Part shown: piece after piece, positions 25,744 to 34,141 of the stretch
Position numbering within the stretch: the first letter of the stretch is position 1
How the letters are laid out: the number at the start of each line of letters is the position of its first letter
Assembly: GCA_963740835.1 (NCBI GenBank)
Contig: CAVUFH010000003.1
Coordinates: 1,240,001 to 1,304,000, forward strand
Reading direction: 5' to 3'
Length of the DNA: 64,000 bases
From: CAVUFH01 sp963740835
GTDB taxonomy: Bacteria > Actinomycetota > Acidimicrobiia > IMCC26256 > PALSA-610
Program-made: the position numbers and the translations under genes
Notes under the pieces: model-generated
What the model saw: the letters and a program-made list of their open reading frames with translations, nothing else
The model's database searches: none
Told to the model about the DNA's origin: nothing

Positions 25744-26598
25744 GTGCGCTTCTCGGTGTTCACGGTCAGCTTGCCGGAGTGGACGCCCGAGGAAGCGGTC
25801 GAGCATCTCGCGGCGCTCGGCTACGACGGCGTCGAGTGGCGCGTCGTCGACCAACCGGCGTCCGCTGGGCCGCCCGCGTTCTGGAGCGGCAACCGGTGCA
25901 CGTTGCCACTGCGCACGCTCGCGGCCGACGCGCCACGCGTGCGTGCGCTCGCGGCCGGCGCGGGGCTGGACATTCCGAACCTCGGCACGTACGTGTCGTG
26001 CCTCGACGCCGATGCCGTCGACCGCGCCCTCGCGGGCGCGGTGGCGATCGGCGCGCCGAGCATCCGCGTCCAGATGCCGAACTACGCCGGCCGGGAGCCG
26101 TACCTCCCATTGCGCGACGCCGCGCTCGCGGCGTTCGACGACGTCGCACGACTCGCCGCGGGCCACGGCGTGCGCGCCCTCGTCGAGATCCACATGGGCA
26201 CGATCATGCCGAGCGCGAGCGCGGCGGCCCAGTTCTGCGACTGGTTCGATCCGCGCCACGTCGGCGTGATCCACGACGCCGGCAACATGGTGTTCGAAGG
26301 GTTCGAGCGCTACCGCATGGGGCTCGAGGTGCTCGGCCCGTATCTTGCGCATGTCCACCTCAAGAACGCCCGCTGGGCGCCGGCCGGCGCACGGGACGAC
26401 GGCACCGTTCGGTGGGCGGCCGCCTTCGCGCCACTCGGCGAGGGGAGCGTCGACATTCGCGACCTGCTCCGTGCGTTACGGGCGGTCGGATACGACCGCT
26501 GGATCTCGTTCGAGGACTTCTCGACCGACCGCCCGCTGCTGGACCGGACGCGCACCAACCTCGAAACCGTGCGCGCCCTCCTCGCCGCCATTTCTTGA
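25744..26598 (+). CDS. Sugar phosphate isomerase/epimerase family protein (TIM barrel)
   Basis: A 284-residue xylose-isomerase-like TIM barrel. RFSVFTVSLPEWTPEEAVEH starts the barrel; metal-ligand strands include ALVEIHMGTIMP, VGVIHDAGNMVFEG and LAHVHLKNARW, ending in ISFEDFS. Such proteins isomerise or epimerise sugars or inositols with a divalent metal; substrate is unknown. GTG 25744 lies 7 nt after TAAGGA, which overlaps the repeat element. It separates the cell-wall hydrolase pair from the third paralogue without an evident link. Confidence 0.75.
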   Translation: MRFSVFTVSLPEWTPEEAVEHLAALGYDGVEWRVVDQPASAGPPAFWSGNRCTLPLRTLAADAPRVRALAAGAGLDIPNLGTYVSCLDADAVDRALAGAVAIGAPSIRVQMPNYAGREPYLPLRDAALAAFDDVARLAAGHGVRALVEIHMGTIMPSASAAAQFCDWFDPRHVGVIHDAGNMVFEGFERYRMGLEVLGPYLAHVHLKNARWAPAGARDDGTVRWAAAFAPLGEGSVDIRDLLRALRAVGYDRWISFEDFSTDRPLLDRTRTNLETVRALLAAIS

Positions 26599-26698
26599 AC
26601 GGTTCTCGGGCTGACGCCGGTTCTCGGTCCAAGCGCGAATCCCTTGCCGAACAGCTCTAGACCGTCCGCGAAAGCGCCGATTAGCCTTTTTGAACCAG

Positions 26699-27876
26699 AT
26701 GACTTCCCGCAGCCGTGGCGCGCGCGTCCTCGTGATGCTGGTGATGCTCTTGGGGTCGGTGCTCGCGAGTGCGGCCGGGGCAGACACCACCGACGACCTG
26801 ACCCGCGGCGGGACCGCATGGTCGCGGCCCAGGCCGCGGCGGACGCCGCGGCGGCACGCTACGAGGCCGCGCTCGCGGGCCATGCGCAGCTCGAGAACCA
26901 GCTCGCCCAGACCCACCAGCGCATCGTCGAGACCGAGGCCGTCGCGAAGGTGTTGACGAAGCAGGTGCAGGCGATCGCGGCGCGCGCGTACGTGACCGCC
27001 GGGGAGCCGGTGGTCGGGGCGCTGTTCTCGGGCGACGATGTCCTCGATCTCGGTCGCAGTACCCGGCTGCTCGATCGGGCCAACGCGCCGAACGTCGCCA
27101 CGATCGATCGCCTCGCAGCCGCGAAGGAAGATCTCGACCGGGACCACGCGCGCGTCGTCGCCGCCGAGAAGGAGTCGGCGCAGCTGCTCGCGTCGCTCCA
27201 GTCCGAGAGCAACCGCGTGCAGCAGGAGCTCACCGCGGCCGGGAACGCGAAGGCGCAGATCGAACAGCGCATCGAGCAGCTGAGGCAGCAGGCGATCCAG
27301 GACGACGCGCGCGAAACCGAAGAGCGCGCGGTCGCGGGCGTGACCACCACGACGACGCGCCCATCGCGGTCGACGACCACGACCACGAAACCGACCACGC
27401 CGACGACCAAACCTACGACGCCGACGACGAAGCCCACGACGCCGACGACGAAGCCGAACCAACCGCCGCCTCCGCCACCGCCGCCGGGGAACCGGGTCTG
27501 TCCGGTGCGCGGTCCGGTGAGCTTCGTCGACAGCTGGGGCGCGCCGCGTTCGGGCGGACGAACGCATCAAGGCGTCGACATGATGGCCGCGCGCGGCACA
27601 CCGGACGTCGCCATCGTTTCGGGCACGATCACCCAGCAGTACGGCAGCCTGCAGGGCAACGGTGTGTTCCTGAAGGGTGACGACGGCAACTCGTACTGGT
27701 ATTTCCATCTCGACTCGTACGCGGGTGGGCCGCGGCGCGTCGCGGAGGGAGAAGTGATCGGCTACGTCGGGACCACCGGCAATGCTGATGGTGGGGCGCC
27801 GCACACGCACTTCGAGTACCACCCGGGCGGCGGCGCGGCCGTGGATCCGTACCCCATCGTGCGTCCGATCTGCTGA
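26699..27876 (+). CDS. M23-family peptidase with N-terminal coiled coil, with a 1-nt frameshift
   Basis: About 392 residues after repair. The signal peptide (ARVLVMLVMLLGSVLASAAG) is in one frame; the coiled coil, linker and peptidase in another. Inserting one base in the GC run at 26804-26812 joins them (LTR-ARDRMVAAQ). The coiled coil (about 40-200) is related to those of the two glucosaminidases, including AYVTAG and DDVLDLGRSTRLL. A Thr/Pro/Lys linker follows, then the zinc endopeptidase domain with ligands in THQGVDMMA and HTHFEYHP. It probably cleaves peptidoglycan cross-bridges outside the membrane. Confidence 0.82.
27345..27486 (+). repeat. Low-complexity Thr/Pro/Lys linker repeat
   Basis: Tandem units encoding PTTPTTK followed by a run of eight prolines connect the coiled coil and the M23 domain. 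It is a wall-spanning linker, not a separate element. Confidence 0.7.
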
Positions 27877-27894
27877 GCGCGCCGCGCCGCCTCG

Positions 27895-28539
27895 TCAGCC
27901 GAAAGACGCGGCCAGGAACCGGTCGTACCCCTCGGGGTCCGCGCGGACGTGCAGATGGCCGCCATCGTCGCGGCTGATGTCGAGGGCCGGACAGAAGAAG
28001 TCGCCGGCCGGCGTGAAGAAGTGCGGTGAGCCGAGCACGCCGCGCCGGCGACCCTCGGCGTATTCGGCTTCGACCCGGCCGCCGTCCGTCGTTCGCTCGA
28101 TCCCGCACCGCGCCGCGACGCCGTCGAGCACATCGGCGCGTCCGATGTCCTCGCCTCGTTCGAAGAGCAGATCGCGCAGCTCGAGGCTGACGGCTTCTCC
28201 CATGTGGAACCCGTGCTCGTAGGCCTGCGCGGCGAGCGCCAGCCCGGGCAGCGACGTCGCCGGGAACGCGGCTTCGGTGAATCCACGGAACAGCTCGGGC
28301 GCGAGATCGTGCCGCAGCTCGGCAACCTCCTCGCCGATGAACGCGGGATCGAACGGCTTGCCGTTGACGAGCTCGAGCGGCCACGAACGGACCCACAGCC
28401 GCACGTCGCGTCGACTCGACGCGTCCCGCACCGCCGCGAACTTCCGGAGCCCGACATGCGTGAACGGACACGTGACGTCGGCCCACACCTCGATGACACG
28501 CGACGCCTGATGCCGGCTGACGGTTTCACGAAGCAGCAT
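27895..28539 (-). CDS. DsbA-family thioredoxin-fold protein (FrnE/isomerase-like)
   Basis: 214 residues. VIEVWADVTCPFTHVGLRKF has the DsbA-type active-site position as CPFT, so only one active cysteine remains; this pattern occurs in FrnE- and 2-hydroxychromene-2-carboxylate-isomerase-like proteins. The cis-Pro loop is VLGSPHFFTPAG. No signal peptide, so it acts in the cytoplasm. Glutathione- or mycothiol-linked isomerase or oxidoreductase activity is possible. TACGTT 6 nt before ATG 28539 indicates a leaderless start. Confidence 0.72.
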   Translation of the reverse strand: MLLRETVSRHQASRVIEVWADVTCPFTHVGLRKFAAVRDASSRRDVRLWVRSWPLELVNGKPFDPAFIGEEVAELRHDLAPELFRGFTEAAFPATSLPGLALAAQAYEHGFHMGEAVSLELRDLLFERGEDIGRADVLDGVAARCGIERTTDGGRVEAEYAEGRRRGVLGSPHFFTPAGDFFCPALDISRDDGGHLHVRADPEGYDRFLAASFG

Positions 28540-28545
28540 GCCTTC

Positions 28546-28551
28546 AACGTA
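28546..28551 (-). promoter_or_regulatory. Predicted -10 (TACGTT) of the DsbA-like gene
   Basis: TACGTT on the minus strand, 6 nt before the ATG at 28539, without a ribosome-binding site. Confidence 0.45.
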
Positions 28552-28690
28552 AGGATCGATGGCACCGAGCGGCGGAGGCGAACGACCAGTTCAGAAAGGG
28601 ACTTTCGGCACGAGCGCGCCCAGCATCGGTTCCGTACCGTCGGAGGTGACAGTCGGTAGGTACACACATCCCTGACGAGACGGTGATCTG

Positions 28691-29974
28691 ATGGGTTCTC
28701 ACATCGTGATCCTCGGCGGCGGTACGGGCGGGACGCTCGTCGCGAATCGCCTGCATCGAGCCATCGGATCCGAGGTCGCGATCACCGTGATCGACGAGAA
28801 CGATCGACACGTCTACCAACCCGGGCTCTTGTTCGTGCCGTTCGGGTTGGCGCAACCCGACGATCTCGTGCGCTCACGCGCCCGGCAGCTGCACGAGGGT
28901 GTGACGTACCGCCAGTGTGGAATCGATCGGGTCGATGTCGACGCCGATCGTGTGCACCTGGTCGACGGCAGCTCGGTCGACTACGACGTGCTCGTCGTCG
29001 CGACCGGAGCGCGCTTGGTTCCCGAGGAGACGGAGGGCCTCACCGGCGCGGGCTGGTGCGAGAACGTCTTCACGTTCTACGACCTCGACGGTGCAGCCGG
29101 TCTCGCCGCCCGTCTCGCCACGTTCGAGCGGGGCCGGCTCGTGGTGAACGTCGTGGACATGCCGATCAAGTGCCCGGTCGCGCCACTCGAGTTCTGTTTC
29201 CTCGCGGACTCGTACTTCCGCGAGCGCGGGGTCCGGGCCCAGGTCGACATCACGTACGTGACGCCGCTCGACGGTGCATTCACGAAACCGACTGCGGCAC
29301 GCACGCTCGGCGGCATGCTCGAGGCGCGCGGCATCCGGTTGGTCACCGAGTTCAATACCGGGACCGTCGACGGTGCGGGTCGGCGTCTCGTCTCCTACGA
29401 CGAACGCGAGGTGCCGTTCGACCTCGCGGTGGTCGTCCCCGTCCACAGCGGCGCGGCGTACGTCGGCCGTTCCCCGGGCCTCGGCGACGAGCTCGACTTC
29501 GTTCCCACGGACGAAGGGACGTTGCAAGCGGCAGCCAAGGCGAACATCTTCGCGATCGGTGATGCGACCTCGCTCCCGGTCTCGAAAGCGGGTTCGGTCG
29601 CGCACTTCGAAGGACCGACGCTGGTCGACAACGTGCAGCACTTCCTGCGGGACGAACCACTCGACGCCGCGTACGACGGGCACGCGAATTGCTTCATCGA
29701 AACCGGCGACCACAAGGCGATGCTGATCGACTTCAACACGGTGCAGGAGCCGGTCGGTGGCCGCTTCCCGGGCCGCGTGGGCATCCCGCTCTTGAAGGAA
29801 TCGCGACTCAACCATCTCGGCAAGCTGATGTTCCAGTGGCTGTACTGGCACGTGTTGCTCCGCGGCCGAGAGGTCCCGGGCATCACACCCTCGATGCCGA
29901 CCGCCGGCAAGCGGATGACCGCGGAAGCGGCTGCGGCGGCGTCCTCGACAGGGGAGACCACACCATGCCCATGA
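28691..29974 (+). CDS. Sulfide:quinone oxidoreductase-like flavoprotein
   Basis: A 427-residue two-dinucleotide-binding-domain flavoprotein. GGGTGGTLVANRL is the FAD motif; NDRHVYQPGLLFVPFGL is the SQR/NDH-2-type signature; AIGDATSLPVSKAGSVAHFE is the second FAD motif. Cysteines in DMPIKCPVAPLEF and GWCENVF are candidates for the redox pair of sulfide:quinone oxidoreductases. Electrons would enter the quinone pool, probably menaquinone. It overlaps tusE-like and precedes a dsrE-like gene, which supports a sulfur role over an NADH dehydrogenase one. Confidence 0.8.
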   Translation: MGSHIVILGGGTGGTLVANRLHRAIGSEVAITVIDENDRHVYQPGLLFVPFGLAQPDDLVRSRARQLHEGVTYRQCGIDRVDVDADRVHLVDGSSVDYDVLVVATGARLVPEETEGLTGAGWCENVFTFYDLDGAAGLAARLATFERGRLVVNVVDMPIKCPVAPLEFCFLADSYFRERGVRAQVDITYVTPLDGAFTKPTAARTLGGMLEARGIRLVTEFNTGTVDGAGRRLVSYDEREVPFDLAVVVPVHSGAAYVGRSPGLGDELDFVPTDEGTLQAAAKANIFAIGDATSLPVSKAGSVAHFEGPTLVDNVQHFLRDEPLDAAYDGHANCFIETGDHKAMLIDFNTVQEPVGGRFPGRVGIPLLKESRLNHLGKLMFQWLYWHVLLRGREVPGITPSMPTAGKRMTAEAAAAASSTGETTPCP

Positions 29975-30282
29975 CGACGATCAATGGTGTCGATGTCGCG
30001 CTCAACGACGAAGGGTTCCTCGAAGACGCGGACGAGTGGAACGAGGAGATGGCGGTCGAGCTCGCGCGCGTCGAGGGAATCGATCCGCTCACCCCGCGGC
30101 ACTGGCAGGTGATCCGCTTCATGCGCCATGAGTACGCGGAGAAAGGCACCGGCCCGACCGTGCGTGTGCTGGGCAAGACGTCGGGCGTCAGCGTGAAGGA
30201 GCTCTATCAACTGTTTCCCAAAGGACCGGCGAAGATCGCCGCGAAGATCGCGGGGATACCGAAGCCGCGCGGCTGCATCTGA
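29965..30282 (+). CDS. TusE/DsrC-family sulfur carrier protein
   Basis: 105 residues matching the whole DsrC/TusE length: GVDVALNDEGFLEDADEWNE at the start, LTPRHWQVIRFMRHEYAEKG in the middle and the C-terminal arm PKPRGCI ending with the conserved penultimate cysteine that carries persulfide. The second, upstream cysteine of true DsrC is not seen, so this is TusE-like. Its ATG lies inside the end of the SQR-like gene (10-bp overlap), indicating one transcript. Confidence 0.85.
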   Translation: MPMTTINGVDVALNDEGFLEDADEWNEEMAVELARVEGIDPLTPRHWQVIRFMRHEYAEKGTGPTVRVLGKTSGVSVKELYQLFPKGPAKIAAKIAGIPKPRGCI

Positions 30283-30309
30283 GCGCTGCGGCGGAAAGGA
30301 TCGACAGAG

Positions 30310-30777
30310 ATGGGAGAATCGATCAGCAAGGTCTCGATCATCGTGTCGAAGGGCTCGCTCGAAGGTGTGTACCCGGCGCTGATCATGGCCAACGGGGCGC
30401 GGGCCGAAGGCATCGACACGAACTTGTTCTTCACGTTCTTCGGCCTCGACGCGATCCATCGCAAGCGCATCGATCACATCAAGGTCGCCACGGTCGGGAA
30501 TCCGGGGATGCACATCGCCACGATGATCGGTGGTCTCCCGGGGATGTCGGCGATCGCGACGCACATGATGGAACGGAAGATGGCGGACCTCGACATCCCG
30601 CCGATCCCTGAGTTCATCGAGATGATCAGCGACACGGGAGCCGGCATCTACGCGTGCAAGGCCTCCGTCGACATGTTCGACCTCTCGAAGGACGACTTCG
30701 TCGATCAAGTGCAAGACATCATCACCGTCGGCGAGTTCTACGAGCTCGCGGCCGGCGGCGAGATCATCTTCACCTGA
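30310..30777 (+). CDS. DsrE-family protein (DsrE2-like)
   Basis: 155 residues. SKVSIIVSKGSLEGVYPALI at the start and GMSAIATHMMERKM are typical of DsrE/DsrF-like proteins; the cysteine in GAGIYACKASVDMF is at the position used for sulfur transfer in DsrE2. It may hand sulfur to or from the TusE-like carrier. AAAGGA precedes the ATG. It ends the three-gene sulfur cassette. Confidence 0.8.
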   Translation: MGESISKVSIIVSKGSLEGVYPALIMANGARAEGIDTNLFFTFFGLDAIHRKRIDHIKVATVGNPGMHIATMIGGLPGMSAIATHMMERKMADLDIPPIPEFIEMISDTGAGIYACKASVDMFDLSKDDFVDQVQDIITVGEFYELAAGGEIIFT

Positions 30778-30809
30778 CGCCCTGACGGCGTCGCGCGGAC
30801 GTGAATCGC

Positions 30810-31526
30810 TCAGCGCGTTGCGCGAGTGGCGGTCGGGCTCTTGGCGCTCGCGGTGTCGACGCGACCGTCCTCCATGTGAATGATGCGGTCCGCGGCCGCG
30901 GCGACGTGCTCGTCGTGGGTGACGACCACGACGGTGACCTGCTCGCGGTCGCGCAGCCGGCCCATGAGGTCGAGCACTCGAGCGACGGATCGCGAATCGA
31001 GACTTCCGGTCGGCTCGTCGGCGAGGAGGAGGCGCGGACGGTTCGCAAGCGCGCGGGCGATCGCGACGCGTTGACGTTCCCCGCCGGAGAGCTCGGGAGG
31101 ACGGCGCCGCTCGCGCCCGGCGAGGTCGACGGACTGGAGCAGCTCGTGTCCGCGCGCCCGCTGATCTCTCCGATGCGCGTGCGTCCCGAGCATCGCGATC
31201 GCCACGTTGTCGAGCGCGTTGAGGTGGGGGAGCAGGTCGTGCAGCTGGAACACGAGCCCCACCTCGTTGCGACGGTACGAAGTCGGGTCGCGCAAGGTCG
31301 CGAGATCGACGCCGAACACGCGCAGGCAGCCCGAGTCAGGGCGATCGAGCGCGGCGACGAGCTGGAGCAGGGTCGACTTGCCGCATCCCGACGGGCCGGT
31401 GATCGCGACGTACTCGCGCTCGGCGATCGAGAGGGTGAGACCGTCGAGCGCGTGCACCAGGCCACGGTCGTACGACTTGTGGACGTCGATCGCTTCCACG
31501 GCGAGCGCGCGGTCGTCATCACTCAC
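30810..31526 (-). CDS. ABC transporter ATP-binding protein (LolD/MacB-like)
   Basis: 238 residues: Walker A GPSGCGKST, Q-loop VFQLHDLLPHL, signature LSGGERQR, Walker B LLLADEPTGSLD and H-loop VVVTHDEHV, all intact. Length and sequence fit the MacB/LolD export class that pairs with FtsX-type permeases. GTG 31526 overlaps the end of the permease gene by 8 nt; the longer open frame is antisense-like and rejected. Confidence 0.9.
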   Translation of the reverse strand: MSDDDRALAVEAIDVHKSYDRGLVHALDGLTLSIAEREYVAITGPSGCGKSTLLQLVAALDRPDSGCLRVFGVDLATLRDPTSYRRNEVGLVFQLHDLLPHLNALDNVAIAMLGTHAHRRDQRARGHELLQSVDLAGRERRRPPELSGGERQRVAIARALANRPRLLLADEPTGSLDSRSVARVLDLMGRLRDREQVTVVVVTHDEHVAAAADRIIHMEDGRVDTASAKSPTATRATR

Positions 31527-32661
31527 GACGTATCGCCTCCAATGGCGCGAGGCGCGCCGCTCGTAGTGCGGGGTACAGGGCGCCGAGAAACGCGACGGCG
31601 GCCGCCGTGAACAACGCGCGACCGAACACGCCCGCGCCATAGGTCGGTTGCAGGATGCCCTCGAGGTCGGGCAGGCGGGCAAGGACGCGGATGAGCACGT
31701 ACGCGACACCGACGCCGATCACGGCGCCGCCGAAACCGATCGTGAGCGCTTCACCGAGCACGAGCGCGATGACGCGCCGGCGAGACCACCCGATCGCGCG
31801 CAGGATGCCGAACTCGCGATATCGCTCGACGAGCGAGAGCAACATCGTGTTCATGACGATGATGGCGCCGATCGCGATCGCCACGATCGTCGCGGCTCGA
31901 TCTGCCGCGGTGATGAGCTGGTAGTCGCGGTCGGCCCGACCGAACTCGACCAGGTTGCGGATCGGTGCGAGCACCGGGCTCGAGTCCGCGACTCGCTTCT
32001 CGACGGTCGGGACATCGGCCTTCGGTTGGGTTTTGACGAACAGCAGGGAGAGTCCGCCGGGTTGGCGCTCGTACGCCTGGAACGGGACGAGTGGAAACAT
32101 CGTCGCGGAATCGCCGAACACGTTGCCGGTCGAGTAGATGCCGACGACCTTCTTCGGGCCGCCGGCGATGGTGATCGTCTGGCCGATGCGCGCGTCGAGG
32201 TCGGCCGCGAGGCGCGAACCGAGCATCACTTCTCCGGCTGCTGCCGCCGTGAACGGTCGCCCGGCGACGATGCGCACGCCGAACGGCGTCAGGTCCTCCG
32301 GGCGGATCCCGACTTCGACGAGCAGCGGGTGGTCGTTGTCGAGCTTCTCGGTGTCGAGCAGCACGCCCACCGCACTCCGCACCCCGGGCACGGTGGCAAC
32401 GCGTGCGAGTTGGGCATCCGTCAGCGAGCTCTCGAGGATGTCGGACACGTTCTTCTGCGCAACTGTGAAGTCGGCCGCCCCGACCTGCAGGACGCCGGCT
32501 GCAGTCGTCCGTACGCTCTCCGTCACGACGCCGAGCGCGACGACCGTCATCACACCGACCGCCACGGCGAAGGCCGTCAGCGCGGATCGCACCTTCTTGA
32601 CCGAGACGTCGTGGAAGATCAGCCAGGGAAACGACACGGCGTTCCTCCTCGCTGTGGCCAC
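31519..32661 (-). CDS. ABC transporter permease (FtsX/MacB family)
   Basis: 380 residues: an N-terminal membrane helix (SALTAFAVAVGVMTVVALGV), a large external domain (about 50-255) and three C-terminal helices including AIGAIIVMNTMLLSLVERYREFG, which contains the coupling segment ERYREFGILRAIG. This is the FtsX topology. Together with the ATPase it forms an exporter or envelope mechanotransmission complex; the cargo is unknown. Divergent from the erythromycin-esterase-like gene. Confidence 0.87.
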   Translation of the reverse strand: MATARRNAVSFPWLIFHDVSVKKVRSALTAFAVAVGVMTVVALGVVTESVRTTAAGVLQVGAADFTVAQKNVSDILESSLTDAQLARVATVPGVRSAVGVLLDTEKLDNDHPLLVEVGIRPEDLTPFGVRIVAGRPFTAAAAGEVMLGSRLAADLDARIGQTITIAGGPKKVVGIYSTGNVFGDSATMFPLVPFQAYERQPGGLSLLFVKTQPKADVPTVEKRVADSSPVLAPIRNLVEFGRADRDYQLITAADRAATIVAIAIGAIIVMNTMLLSLVERYREFGILRAIGWSRRRVIALVLGEALTIGFGGAVIGVGVAYVLIRVLARLPDLEGILQPTYGAGVFGRALFTAAAVAFLGALYPALRAARLAPLEAIRRE

Positions 32662-32699
32662 GGGTCCGGTCGCGGGTTCGCCGCACTCCGCACACTGTT

Positions 32700-32725
32700 A
32701 TACCCCGCCGCGATACCCCGCCGCG
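32700..32725. repeat. Tandem 13-bp repeat in the exporter/esterase divergent region
   Basis: ATACCCCGCCGCG occurs twice head to tail. The 124-bp gap also contains TATAAC on the minus strand, a possible -10 for the permease gene. Function unknown. Confidence 0.5.
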
Positions 32726-32785
32726 GTCGACAGAAGGGACCTCCGGCCCTGGTGAACGCCCCCCTGCGGCGCCGACGATCCCTGT

Positions 32786-34129
32786 ATGGCCGCGACGACG
32801 ACGGAGTCCACAGTGGATGCAGTCATCGGTGCCGCGCACCAGGTGAACGGGGACGCGGACGACTACGACGCGCTGCTCGACCTCGTCGACGATCGGCGCT
32901 TCGTCCTCATCGGTGCTGCGACACACGGCACGCACGAGTTCGCCCGCGAGCGCGCGCGGCTGACCCGGCGATTGATCCAAGAGCGGGGCTTCACTGCGGT
33001 CGCGGTGGAGGCGGATTGGCCCGACGCGTATCGAGTGAATCGCTACGTCATGGGCCGGTCCTGCGATCGCGATGCCAATGCCGCGCTGTCGGATTTCGGG
33101 TGCTTCCCGGCGTGGATGTGGCGCAACCATGACGTCCTGAACTTCGTCGAGTGGCTGCGGGCTCGCAACGATGCCCACGTGCATCCCGCGACCAAGACCC
33201 GGTTCTACGGCCTGGACCTCTACAGCGTGTCGGCCTCGATCGCAGCGGTGATCTCCTACCTCGAGCGGGTCGATCCGGCGGAGGCGCGACGTGCCCGCGG
33301 TCGCTATGGCAGCCTCGACCACGTCGGACGAGAAGGGCACCGCTACGGCGACGCGATCGCGTTCGAAGGTGCCCTCCGCTACGAGAATGAAGTCATTGCG
33401 CAGCTCGTCGACCTGCGCCGGCAGGCGGACGCGCATCTGCGCGGCGAAGGCTGGATCGCGGAGGACGAGCGGTTCTTCGCGGAGCAGAACGCGCGGGTCG
33501 TGCGCGACGCGGAGAAGTACTACGAGCAGCTGTACTGCGCCGACGTCCCGTCGTGGAACGTGCGTGATCGGCACATGGCCGGGACGCTCGACGCGCTCGT
33601 CGAGCACCTCGACCGGCAATCCCGGCGCAGCAAAGTCGTCGTGTGGGAGCACAATGCGCACGTTGGCGACGCGCGCGCGACATCGATGGCGGCCCGCGGC
33701 GAGGTCAACGTTGGTCAGCTGATCCGACAGGGGCACGGCACCGACGCTCTGCTCGTGGGTTTCACCACCTACGCCGGTCACGTCACCGCGGCGTCGAACT
33801 GGGGCGAGCGACCTCGGCGCATGCACCTGCGACCGGCCGCGGCCGAGAGTCACGAGGCCGCGTTCCATCGCGCGCTGCCGTCGAACTTCTGGGTCTCCAC
33901 CGCTGATCGCGGGATCCATCGCGCGCTGCAGGAGCCGCGTCTCGAACGCGGCGTCGGGGTGATGTATCACCCGGAGCGCGAGCTCGAGGATCACTACTTC
34001 GAGGCGCGGCTCGCCGATCAGTTCGACGCCGTGATCCACTTCGATCACACGCGTGCGGTCGAACCACTCGAGCGCACGGCGCTGTGGAACGACTTCGAGC
34101 CGCCCCCGACCTATCCGACCGGCGTCTGA
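32786..34129 (+). CDS. Erythromycin esterase-like protein
   Basis: 447 residues of the EreA/EreB-like fold. FVLIGAATHGTHEFARERAR has the conserved His and Glu near the N-terminus; GFTAVAVEADWPDAYRVN and VVWEHNAHVGDARATSM carry further conserved acidic and histidine residues of the active site. Only a few members hydrolyse macrolides; many are chromosomal enzymes of unknown substrate, so resistance should not be assumed. It faces an ABC exporter across a shared promoter region. Confidence 0.82.
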   Translation: MAATTTESTVDAVIGAAHQVNGDADDYDALLDLVDDRRFVLIGAATHGTHEFARERARLTRRLIQERGFTAVAVEADWPDAYRVNRYVMGRSCDRDANAALSDFGCFPAWMWRNHDVLNFVEWLRARNDAHVHPATKTRFYGLDLYSVSASIAAVISYLERVDPAEARRARGRYGSLDHVGREGHRYGDAIAFEGALRYENEVIAQLVDLRRQADAHLRGEGWIAEDERFFAEQNARVVRDAEKYYEQLYCADVPSWNVRDRHMAGTLDALVEHLDRQSRRSKVVVWEHNAHVGDARATSMAARGEVNVGQLIRQGHGTDALLVGFTTYAGHVTAASNWGERPRRMHLRPAAAESHEAAFHRALPSNFWVSTADRGIHRALQEPRLERGVGVMYHPERELEDHYFEARLADQFDAVIHFDHTRAVEPLERTALWNDFEPPPTYPTGV

Positions 34130-34141
34130 CGGGTCCGGTCC

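Noticed and set aside
27345..27486. CRISPR-like short repeats
   Set aside because: They are in-frame Thr/Pro/Lys codons of a wall-spanning linker without regular spacers.
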